Shown here: one piece after another, positions 17,835 through 25,125 of the stretch | How the letters are laid out: each line of letters opens with the position of its first letter | Position numbering within the stretch: the first letter of the stretch is position 1 | Source of the DNA: JANQLU01 sp964434955 | GTDB lineage: Bacteria; Planctomycetota; Planctomycetia; Pirellulales; Pirellulaceae | DNA length: 39,636 nucleotides | Direction of reading: 5' to 3' | Assembly: GCA_964434955.1 (NCBI GenBank) | Contig: CAYSXI010000024.1 | Location: 1 to 39,636 of the forward strand | The notes under the pieces: generated by a model | Databases searched by the model: none | What the model was told of the DNA's origin: nothing | The model's input: only the letters and a program-made list of their open reading frames with translations | Translations under genes and position numbers: made by a program

Positions 17835-19298
17835 ATGAGCGACAACAAGCGAAATTTTTGCAATCGAACTCGACGCGAATTCCTCTGGCAAGCCGGCGGT
17901 GGATTTTCCGGACTTGCGCTCGCGAGCATGTTGGACCCGTCGTTTTTTGGCGGCCAGACGGTGCGAGCAGATGGGAAAACCGATTGGAAGAATCCGCTCG
18001 CCCCGAAGGAACCTCATTTCAAACCCAAAGCCAAAGCGGTCATCTTTTTGTACATGTATGGCGGTCCGAGTCATATCGATACGTTCGATTACAAACCGAC
18101 CATGTACGGAATGGACAACAAGACCATCCAGGTCAAAACGCATGGTCGCGGAGGACACAAGAACCAGGGCCGCATTGTCGAACCGCGCTGGAAATTCAAA
18201 CAGTACGGCGAATGCGGCAAGTACATTTCTGACTTGTTCCCAAACGTTGGCGGCTGTGTCGACGATATTGCATTCATCCACTCGATGACGGCCGATAGCC
18301 CCATCCATGGTTCCGCCATGCTGCAAATGAACTCGGGCAAAATTCAGAGCGGGAACCCCTGCCTCGGTTCGTGGGTCAACTACGGCCTGGGGACGGAGAA
18401 CGAGAATCTTCCCGGTTTCGTCGTCATGCTGGACGACAAGGGCGGGCCCATCAGTGGTCCCAAAAACTGGAGCAGCGGATACATGCCGGCGACTTACCAG
18501 GGAACGGTTGTGCGAAGTACCGGCACACCGATTCTTGACTTGAAGCGCCCTGGCAACATGGCAGCTTCGACGCAGAAAAAGCTGCTCGAGGAGTTGCGAA
18601 AATACAACGAAGAGCATCAATCCGAACGAGGCGGCAACAGCGAGTTGATGGCTCGAATCGCCAGCTACGAGCTGGCTTACAAAATGCAAAGCACAGCACC
18701 GGAAGCGGTCGATCTCAGCAAGGAAACCGAGGCCACCAAGAAAATGTATGGCCTCGATGACAAACGGGCTGAGTACTTCGGTCGCCAGTGCCTGATGGCC
18801 CGCCGCCTGGTCGAGCGGGGCGTTCGTTTTGTGCAGGTCTATTCCGGCGGCGCTCACAACGACGACAACTGGGACGCGCACGGCGACTTGAAGCACAATC
18901 ACACGCTTCATGCGGGCGAAACCGACAAGCCGATCGCGGGACTGATCAAGGATCTGAAACAACGCGGACTGTTTGACGAAACCCTGATCATCTGGGGCGG
19001 TGAGTTTGGCCGGCAACCGACCGCCGAGTACGCCAAGGGAACCGGCCGGGATCACAACGCCTATGGCTTCACCATGTGGCTTGCAGGAGGTGGCATCAAA
19101 GGCGGTGTCAGCTACGGCAAGACCGATGAACTGGGTGCGGCCGCCGTGGAGAATCGAACGCACGTCAAGCGAATTCATGCAACGATTCTGCACCAACTGG
19201 GACTTGATCCGAATCGGTTAAGTTACTTCTACGGTGGCCTTGATCAGCGCCTGGTTGGCGTCGAAGGCGCCGAGCCCATCAAAGACCTGATCGCGTAG
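17835..19298 (+). CDS. DUF1501 protein, Tat-exported
   Basis: The 487-aa protein belongs to DUF1501, a sulfatase/alkaline-phosphatase-like fold of unknown activity. It has a twin-arginine signal (TRREFLWQAGGG, then a hydrophobic stretch ending near residue 45), so it is exported folded. Typical family phrases are present: FLYMYGGPSHIDTFDYKP, FIHSMTADSPIHG, VQVYSGGAHNDDNWDAH, IIWGGEFGRQPTAE and GRDHNAYGFTMWLAGGGIKGG. The gene lies 5 bp after the PSD1 gene, the standard arrangement in planctomycetes, and the pair is presumably co-transcribed and functionally linked. Confidence 0.93.
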   Translation: MSDNKRNFCNRTRREFLWQAGGGFSGLALASMLDPSFFGGQTVRADGKTDWKNPLAPKEPHFKPKAKAVIFLYMYGGPSHIDTFDYKPTMYGMDNKTIQVKTHGRGGHKNQGRIVEPRWKFKQYGECGKYISDLFPNVGGCVDDIAFIHSMTADSPIHGSAMLQMNSGKIQSGNPCLGSWVNYGLGTENENLPGFVVMLDDKGGPISGPKNWSSGYMPATYQGTVVRSTGTPILDLKRPGNMAASTQKKLLEELRKYNEEHQSERGGNSELMARIASYELAYKMQSTAPEAVDLSKETEATKKMYGLDDKRAEYFGRQCLMARRLVERGVRFVQVYSGGAHNDDNWDAHGDLKHNHTLHAGETDKPIAGLIKDLKQRGLFDETLIIWGGEFGRQPTAEYAKGTGRDHNAYGFTMWLAGGGIKGGVSYGKTDELGAAAVENRTHVKRIHATILHQLGLDPNRLSYFYGGLDQRLVGVEGAEPIKDLIA

Positions 19299-19322
19299 TG
19301 CGATTCCGATTTGAAATCTCAA

Positions 19323-19351
19323 AATACAAGCACGAAACGCAAGCGAGTGAA
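19323..19351 (+). repeat. dispersed repeat copy 3
   Basis: One mismatch in the core (CGAAACGC instead of CGAAGCGC); otherwise it matches through AAGCGAGTG. Located just after the DUF1501 gene. Confidence 0.75.
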
Positions 19352-19491
19352 TTACTGTCCTGGATTGAGCCCAAAGAAAGAGCCAGGACGTCGTGCAGGC
19401 CTGTGCGAGGTCTTTAACCCGTCAACCGATCGTGATTCATCCAGCGATTCATCCGAAATCGGTTAATTCCAATTTCGAATCTCAATACGAG

Positions 19492-19522
19492 CTACGAGCA
19501 CGAAGCGCAAGCGAGTGGTTCT
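19492..19522 (+). repeat. dispersed repeat copy 4
   Basis: The left end is altered (ATACGAGCTACGAGCACG) but the right end, GAAGCGCAAGCGAGTGGTTC, is an exact match. Confidence 0.75.
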
Positions 19523-19638
19523 CCAACGCTGAACTTCTTCGCCTGAAAGCGGTTTGGAACCCACGTGGGCACCGGAAACCGATGCTGCCGAATATCGATG
19601 CGTCTCACTTCCAATACGCAATTCCGATTCGGCGGGCC

Positions 19639-20382
19639 TCATTGATCGGGCGCGGACTGACGGAGCAAGGGTGCAACCCATCGCTCGACAAACTTTTTGT
19701 TTGTGACACCCAAGTGCCCCCCCAGGTTTCCATCTCTTGTCATCGACGGATGAAAGGGAATGTCGACCAGGCGGGCTGGATCGGCGGCATGCTGGAAGCC
19801 GTAACTTCCGGCCGCGGGACGAAAGTCGCGATCGACGGTCCCAAAAACGGAAGTTCCAAGAGTCAGTTGCACATCGAAGGGTGAACGAAAAAGGTAAACC
19901 AGCGACGCCTTGGCCAAAACGTCGTCGATCGCAAATCGCGGAGAAATGGCCGGGGCAAGCAGGACGATTCGATCGACGTCGTACGAATCAGGGAGTCGTT
20001 GGACGGCCATCAGCATCACAGCCGCGCCACCGGAATGGCCCACAAGATGCAAAGGCCGACCGGGATACGTATCGCGGTAAGCCATGATCTTTTCGCTTAG
20101 CCGGTCCGCCGAACGTTGACTGGATTCATGATCCGTCAGGTGTTGAATACTCTGAATCGGCTTGCCGGTTGTCCACTCAAACGTTTCAATCGCGCCTTGC
20201 GCACCGCCGGATTCCAATCCGCTCGCCACCTGATGACTAAGGATGCCCTCGCCTTCCACGCCTGGAAGAACGATCGTTAAACCATTCTCAAGTCGAGCCA
20301 GCCGATCCGTTTGATGAAATGTCGCGCATCCACTTGTCATTCCAAGTGCGAAAAGCCACGCTAGCGAAAGAATCCGAGTCAT
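19639..20382 (-). CDS. alpha/beta-hydrolase lipoprotein
   Basis: The 247-aa protein has a lipoprotein signal peptide (hydrophobic residues 4-16, lipobox TSGC with Cys19) and an alpha/beta-hydrolase fold. The nucleophile elbow GHSGG places the catalytic serine at 117, and a candidate catalytic His lies in the C-terminal part (SYGFQHAADP or IPFHPSM). The region LVGHSGGAAVMLMAVQRLP resembles esterases and lipases, but the substrate is unknown. It would be anchored in the envelope. It stands alone on the minus strand, with repeat-bearing intergenic DNA on both sides. Confidence 0.82.
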   Translation of the reverse strand: MTRILSLAWLFALGMTSGCATFHQTDRLARLENGLTIVLPGVEGEGILSHQVASGLESGGAQGAIETFEWTTGKPIQSIQHLTDHESSQRSADRLSEKIMAYRDTYPGRPLHLVGHSGGAAVMLMAVQRLPDSYDVDRIVLLAPAISPRFAIDDVLAKASLVYLFRSPFDVQLTLGTSVFGTVDRDFRPAAGSYGFQHAADPARLVDIPFHPSMTRDGNLGGHLGVTNKKFVERWVAPLLRQSAPDQ

Positions 20383-20525
20383 TTGGCTTCAATAGCAAAA
20401 AATTGCTTGAATGGCCATACAGAAATCTGGAATGCGAAGTCGAGGGCCTTGCCGAAGCGGAACAGGATGCGTCGATGGCCGACGAGATTTCGCCTGATTG
20501 AGCCTCACTCGCCACTCGCCGGTGA

Positions 20526-20558
20526 GAACCACTCGCCGTCGCTTCGCGCCTGCATTGG
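20526..20558 (-). repeat. dispersed repeat copy 5, inverted and diverged
   Basis: On the plus strand this reads GAACCACTCGC, then a diverged middle, then GCCTGCATTGG, which aligns as the reverse complement of the repeat. It is the only inverted copy found. It lies in the 214-bp gap between miaB and the hydrolase gene. Confidence 0.5.
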
Positions 20559-20596
20559 ATCTCGAAAGGCGGACTCGCCGCGGTACGGCAACCGGG

Positions 20597-22027
20597 TCAA
20601 ACCGAAAGTCCGACAAGCGCTTGGGAGCCGACTTCTTCGGTAATCACGGTTCCAATCAACGTGAAAGCCGTGCATTCGTAAATCCCGACAGGAATGATCT
20701 CGCCGATCAAGCGCTCGTTGCCTTCGAAGACGACGATTCGATCATCATGTGTTCTGCCCGTGAGCTGCGTCAAACCGTTCTCGGTCTCAATACGATCGGC
20801 CTTCTTACTTTGACCTTCGACCAGCACTTCGACCGTTCGTCCAATGTAGGGCTGATTATCTTCTTCACTGATCTTGGTTTGCACCGCGAGCAACTCGTTG
20901 TTGCGACGTTTCTTGACATCGTCGGGGATATCATCCGGCAGTTGCCCGGCGGCTTTGGTTCCGGGTCGCTCGGAATACTTGAAGATAAAACTGTTTTTGA
21001 ATCGACATTCGCGAACCAGGTCCACCGTCTGCTGGAATTCTTCTTCGGTTTCTCCGCAGAATCCGACGATGAAGTCGCTGGAAATCGATGCCTCCGGAAG
21101 ATGCTCGTGGATCCGGCCCATCATGTCGCGATAATCTTCAATGGTGTAACCCCGCTTCATTCGTTTGAGCACGTCGTTGGAACCGCTTTGGGCGGGAACG
21201 TGGAGGTAAGGCGAAATCTTGGGGAGCGCATGAATCGCCTGAAGCAACCGAGTCGTCATGTCCTTGGGATAGTTCGTGACGAACTTGATTCGCTCAATCC
21301 CATTGATTTCATGCAGCTGGGTCAACAAGTCGGTCATGTCAGTAACTTTGTCACCGTCTCGATGCCGATAGCTGTTCACTGTTTGTCCGAGAAGCGTGAT
21401 TTCCTTGCATCCCTGATCGGCCAGAATTTGAGCTTCGCTGAAAATCTGCTTGGGATCCCTGCCCTGCTCTGGCCCGCGCGTCATCGGAACAATGCAGTAC
21501 GTACAAAATTTGTCGCAGCCGATTTGAATTCGCAAATAAGCTTGAAACGGTGTGGGCCGCATCGTTGGATCGCGAAGCGGGTCGAATGTTTCATGCGAAC
21601 GTTTGATGTCGGAAACTTTTCCGGCCGTACGTTCCAGACTTAGCGCCGCATGTTGACCACCGTGCTGTTCAACTTTTTCAATCAAGTCAGGTATCTGCTG
21701 AAGTTGGCCCGGCCCGACGATCAGGTCGACGTAGGGCGCCTTTTTGAAGATCTGATGTTGGTCTTTTTGGGCCATGCAGCCCATCACGCCAATGACCTTG
21801 TCAGGGTTTCGTTTCTTCTCGAAACGGACGCGGCCCAGCGCACTGTAGATCTTGTCCTCCGCATGCTGCCGAACGCTGCAGGTATTGAACAGGATCGTGT
21901 CGGCTTCACGGGTGCTATCGGTGACTTCGTACCCGCGTTTTCGAAGACTGGCCACGACCATTTCGCTATCCAGGACATTCATCTGGCAACCGACCGTCTC
22001 GATATATAATTTCTTAGGTACTGACAT
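20597..22027 (-). CDS. miaB: tRNA-2-methylthio-N6-dimethylallyladenosine synthase
   Basis: The 476-aa protein is a complete methylthiotransferase. The N-terminal UPF0004 domain has its three cluster-binding cysteines (Cys14 in VGCQMN, Cys50 in NTCSVR, Cys84 in GCMAQ), the radical-SAM motif CDKFCTYC supplies Cys171, Cys175 and Cys178, and a TRAM domain occupies roughly the last 70 residues. The phrases NTCSVR and IVPMTRGPE fit MiaB better than RimO or MtaB. It adds the 2-methylthio group to i6A37 in tRNAs reading UNN codons, using two 4Fe-4S clusters. The conserved N-terminus sets the start at 22027; the longer open frame upstream is not family sequence. Confidence 0.95.
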   Translation of the reverse strand: MSVPKKLYIETVGCQMNVLDSEMVVASLRKRGYEVTDSTREADTILFNTCSVRQHAEDKIYSALGRVRFEKKRNPDKVIGVMGCMAQKDQHQIFKKAPYVDLIVGPGQLQQIPDLIEKVEQHGGQHAALSLERTAGKVSDIKRSHETFDPLRDPTMRPTPFQAYLRIQIGCDKFCTYCIVPMTRGPEQGRDPKQIFSEAQILADQGCKEITLLGQTVNSYRHRDGDKVTDMTDLLTQLHEINGIERIKFVTNYPKDMTTRLLQAIHALPKISPYLHVPAQSGSNDVLKRMKRGYTIEDYRDMMGRIHEHLPEASISSDFIVGFCGETEEEFQQTVDLVRECRFKNSFIFKYSERPGTKAAGQLPDDIPDDVKKRRNNELLAVQTKISEEDNQPYIGRTVEVLVEGQSKKADRIETENGLTQLTGRTHDDRIVVFEGNERLIGEIIPVGIYECTAFTLIGTVITEEVGSQALVGLSV

Positions 22028-22497
22028 CCGCGTGACGTTTTCGCTTTTGGTGCAACAAATTATCGGAAATCGCCAGTTTATCACGGGAATGGTAAGATCG
22101 ACGAGGGGAAAAATCGGCACTCCCCGACCGGGTCTCCAATTTCTGTCGAATGATCGACATCCGATAAACTGGCCGGAAAACCCCGAAAGATTGCACGAAA
22201 GAATGATCGCCCGTGAACGAACAAAATTTAACGGCAAGAAGGGTGGATGCCTGGCAACTTTGTTTGTGGCCCCATTCTCCTCGCAAGGTCGACTGGAAAA
22301 TTGCGACTCGCAAACCGTCGATTCGGAAATGCTCGACTCCCCGGGGCCGATTGGGCGAGTCGGCGGCGAAAACGCCAGGTTCTGACGAAATCGGTGACCC
22401 CGGTTCGATCGTTCAGGCCGCTCAATTGGATTTGAAATTCGTCGCGACCTTTTATTAAACTGATAATCCCAAGTTGCTTCCTGATATTGGAGAAAAC
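22028..22497. other. divergent intergenic region
   Basis: This 470-bp region between miaB and the secreted-protein gene carries open frames on both strands, but none has recognisable protein features or a ribosome-binding site. I see no repeat, hairpin terminator or RNA gene in it. A GATAAT at 22462-22467 could be a -10 for the downstream gene but has no matching -35. Confidence 0.4.
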
Positions 22498-23223
22498 ATG
22501 AAACAAACAACGCTTTTGCTCGCAGCGTTTTGCTTGATCGCAGCCCCCAGCTTTGCGGCCGCTCAAATCGAAGAAATCGAGTTTCCGCGAATTGGCGGCA
22601 TTGATGGTGGTGCCATCCAATTCAGTTCCTCCTCGTCCTCCGGCGGTCGTTCCGTATCGGTTTCGGTCAAGGACGGCGTCAAAACAACCAAGGGAAAAGA
22701 AGGCGGTGAGAAAGTCGTCATCGTCGAAGATCCCGAAAACGGAATCAAGGTTTCCTGGACAAAACGCTATGGTCCAGAAGACGCCGACGAGTTGGAGAAA
22801 ACGATGCCGGGTCTTTATATGCACCTGAAGTCGATGCCCAAAAAAGTGGACGAAGCGAAAGTGGATGTCCACGTTGACGTGACCCGAGACTTTGAAGCCG
22901 ATGACAAATCGGATCTCAAAAGCAAGCACCCTGAAGTATTCGAAGTCTACGAAAAGTACACCAAGAATCAGGGCATTCGTTTTGGCGGTATCCGCCGACC
23001 CATGCGATTGGACGTCCGTCCTCGAATCGTCGACCCGGCCGATATTCGTGATGAAATCGAAAAGATGAAAAGCGAAATCGAAGAGAAGATGAAAGAAATG
23101 AAAATCCGACGTCCTTCCGTAGGTGGAGTCGCACCCAAGAAGGATGAAAAGAAAGAAGACAAAAAGGAAAGTGAAAAGAAAGAAGAAAAGAAAGACGATT
23201 TCAAAAAGCGAATCGACGGCTAA
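22498..23223 (+). CDS. secreted Lys/Glu-rich protein of unknown function
   Basis: The 241-aa product has a clear signal peptide (hydrophobic residues 4-20, likely cleaved after an AAA/AQ site near residue 22). A Ser-rich stretch and a beta-rich segment follow (SVSVSVKDGVKTTKGKE, KVVIVEDPENGIKVSWTK), then a mixed region with PEVFEVYEKYTKNQGI. The C-terminal 70 residues are extremely charged: a helical Lys/Glu stretch and a repetitive KKxEKKE tail. I do not recognise a family. GGAG seven to eight bases before the ATG supports this start. A terminator 23 bp downstream makes it a single-gene unit. Confidence 0.8.
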   Translation: MKQTTLLLAAFCLIAAPSFAAAQIEEIEFPRIGGIDGGAIQFSSSSSSGGRSVSVSVKDGVKTTKGKEGGEKVVIVEDPENGIKVSWTKRYGPEDADELEKTMPGLYMHLKSMPKKVDEAKVDVHVDVTRDFEADDKSDLKSKHPEVFEVYEKYTKNQGIRFGGIRRPMRLDVRPRIVDPADIRDEIEKMKSEIEEKMKEMKIRRPSVGGVAPKKDEKKEDKKESEKKEEKKDDFKKRIDG

Positions 23224-23245
23224 TTCTTTCTTCACCCAGATTCAT

Positions 23246-23272
23246 GACCCGGTCAGCTGGCCGGGTTTTTTT
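23246..23272 (+). terminator. rho-independent terminator
   Basis: ACCCGG (23247-23252) pairs with CCGGGT (23261-23266), followed by a run of T residues that continues as TATGCGC, identical over 13 nt to the sequence after the terminator at 13357-13381. Confidence 0.9.
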
Positions 23273-23293
23273 ATGCGCCACGATTCCAGAGCT

Positions 23294-23332
23294 CTCCAAT
23301 TCCGAGCTCCAATTCCGAGCTCCAATTCCGAG
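23294..23332. repeat. 13-bp tandem repeat, three exact units
   Basis: CTCCAATTCCGAG is repeated three times without mismatch at 23294-23306, 23307-23319 and 23320-23332. It lies between the terminator of the secreted-protein gene and two dispersed repeat copies. Confidence 0.9.
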
Positions 23333-23397
23333 TGCCCAATCCTTCAAGCGTTTTTCCGACCGGCACATCCGCGTGCATCGCTTGAAGCTTGGCAATC

Positions 23398-23430
23398 CCA
23401 TACAAGCACGAAGCGCGAGCGAGTGGTTCC
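23398..23430 (+). repeat. dispersed repeat copy 6
   Basis: Matches the consensus with one change (GCGCGAGCG for GCGCAAGCG). Lies between convergent gene ends. Confidence 0.8.
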
Positions 23431-23485
23431 TTCCCAAAACCAGCAAACAAGTCTGCAACTCAATCCAACCAACTCGCCCCAAATC

Positions 23486-23518
23486 CCATACAAGCACGTA
23501 GCGCAAGCGAGTGGTTCA
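23486..23518 (+). repeat. dispersed repeat copy 7
   Basis: Matches the consensus with one change (CACGTAGCG for CACGAAGCG), 88 bp after copy 6 and in the same orientation. Confidence 0.8.
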
Positions 23519-23571
23519 ACCCTGGCCCACCCCGGCCAATGGACAAAACGCCGGCGCCCCAAACCGCTGCC

Positions 23572-25125
23572 CTATTTTTCGCGCTGGAACTTGAGCCAGC
23601 TCTCGCGACCGGCCGAGGTTTCAAAATCCAGATCAATCGGCCTTCGATAACAATTGACTTCGTACCAACTGTCCGGCTTGGGGACGGTGCCATCGTAATT
23701 TCGGTGGATCATGAACTCTGTCCAGGACCTCGCGAAACGCTCTCGAATCAACTTCAACATCTCTTTTTGCGAATCGGTCTCGGGTCGGGGAGTCGCCAGC
23801 GCATGAACAAGACGTTTAGCTTGGTTGGATTTGGCGGTCGAATAGATGTCTTCCCGGGGTGGATTCCAATTCTGGCCGTTTTCGTAGGAACTTCCGACCA
23901 AAACCGTTTCGTGAGTCTTGCCATCGGCCTTCATCCGCCGGATCTCGATCCAGAAACTTTCGTGAGAGGGGCGGGAGAACATTTTGAATTCCTGGACCAC
24001 CATGGTCAGGTTGCCAACAAATCGCAACGCTGGCGGAAACCAACGGCTTGAGCTCTCGGGACGAACATTGGCTGCATTGAGCCCGAGGATGTAGATCAGG
24101 AAAACCGAGCAAATCGCCTGGACGATCCAATTCGGTTTTGTTGCCGTCGACGGTTCGGACTTTTCATTCGGGTTTTCGCGTTCCGGCTTGGGTCTTCCGC
24201 GCCAAAACTCGGCCGGCAGAAAGATACACCAACCGGCAATCGCGACCATGGAAAAAATTCCGATCGACATCGTCATCCAAATGCCAATGTGCATTCCGCA
24301 AAATGCAGTAAGAAAAAGCACGCGCCAGAGCCGGTTTCCGAAAGGCATGAAGAGTAACAGCGGACCGATCAACTCAAACCCGAAAGTCAACAGCGTCGCG
24401 GTGGTTGTGATGGCAGGATACTGACTCAGCCAATACCCGAGTGGTTTGACATAAAGATCCAACTGCAGGGCAATCTGTAACGCTTCACCGCGAAACCAAT
24501 CCTCGTTCCATTTGGCGATTCCGGAGAAAAAGTACATCGCCGCGAACTGAATCAAAAGCGCCGCCGAGGCGACCGAAAAGACCGTTTGCGCCGCGCCTTC
24601 GCCACCTTTCCCCTTTCTGTTCTTCCACCAAGCATCGAGAGACCAGGTTGCGCCGACCGGAAGAAACAACATCCAGAAAAGGAAGGTCCGAAGCAAAACG
24701 TGACCGGCTGTCGTAACCAGTGGATTACGAACATTGAGCGACCAAAACAGCACCAGCGTCAGCGCGGTCATCTCGCGGGACCGGATTCCGAAAATCATTC
24801 CGACGGCTGAGACCGCGGAAACAACCATCAACCCACCGATAAACAGGGGCTGATCCGAGATCCAATAAAGGGACCAGTATCCGGCGGAAAGCGGCGCAAA
24901 GGTCTGACTGGTTCCCCGATCGAGAAATCCGAATTCGCCGTAGAAAAAATCAAATAACTCGAGGCGATGATAAAGATCAAGCAAAACCAGCAGGCCGACC
25001 GCGATTCGCAAAACGGCCAAGGCGCGTATGTCGATCGAAAACAGCTCGCGAAAACTCGATGTCCTTAGCCAAACCAAATGTGGCTTCTTGGCACCGTTAT
25101 CGGATTGCGGCGAGGGCGGAGTCAT
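23572..25125 (-). CDS. HTTM (vitamin K-dependent gamma-carboxylase-like) membrane protein
   Basis: The 517-aa protein has an HTTM domain, several hydrophobic helices related to the membrane part of gamma-glutamyl carboxylase. It opens with a family-like segment (DIRALAVLRIAVGLLVLLDLYHR) and includes FFSGIAKWNEDWFRGEAL, a conserved HTTM phrase. The last 180 residues are soluble (MFSRPSHESFWIEIRRMKADGK onward). Carboxylase activity is established for animal homologues; the role of bacterial HTTM proteins is mostly unknown and I do not assign one. Its start overlaps the 3' end of the GH57 gene by 29 bp in a different frame, so the two genes are probably translated from one transcript. Confidence 0.85.
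   Translation of the reverse strand: MTPPSPQSDNGAKKPHLVWLRTSSFRELFSIDIRALAVLRIAVGLLVLLDLYHRLELFDFFYGEFGFLDRGTSQTFAPLSAGYWSLYWISDQPLFIGGLMVVSAVSAVGMIFGIRSREMTALTLVLFWSLNVRNPLVTTAGHVLLRTFLFWMLFLPVGATWSLDAWWKNRKGKGGEGAAQTVFSVASAALLIQFAAMYFFSGIAKWNEDWFRGEALQIALQLDLYVKPLGYWLSQYPAITTTATLLTFGFELIGPLLLFMPFGNRLWRVLFLTAFCGMHIGIWMTMSIGIFSMVAIAGWCIFLPAEFWRGRPKPERENPNEKSEPSTATKPNWIVQAICSVFLIYILGLNAANVRPESSSRWFPPALRFVGNLTMVVQEFKMFSRPSHESFWIEIRRMKADGKTHETVLVGSSYENGQNWNPPREDIYSTAKSNQAKRLVHALATPRPETDSQKEMLKLIRERFARSWTEFMIHRNYDGTVPKPDSWYEVNCYRRPIDLDFETSAGRESWLKFQREK

Larger units (their letters stand above)
19299..19638. other. convergent intergenic region with two repeat copies
   Basis: The region lies between two convergent genes and holds two copies of the dispersed repeat. 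Similarity extends about 20 bp upstream of both (an ATTCC-A/G-ATTT...ATCTCA stretch), so the duplicated unit is about 50 bp here. Open frames across it translate the repeat and are not credible genes. Confidence 0.6.
23273..23571. other. convergent intergenic region rich in repeats
   Basis: The gap between the convergent secreted-protein and HTTM genes contains the 13-bp tandem array and dispersed repeat copies 6 and 7. Frames through it encode peptides of the YKHEARASGS and IQARSASEW type, which are translated repeat and not real proteins. Confidence 0.65.

Noticed and set aside
19393..19884. Plus-strand frame across the repeat region and hydrolase 3' end
   Set aside because: It consists of translated repeat (RARSASEW) and the antisense of the alpha/beta-hydrolase gene.
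20498..21643. Long plus-strand open frame opposite miaB
   Set aside because: It is the antisense shadow of a fully conserved MiaB and has no recognisable domain.
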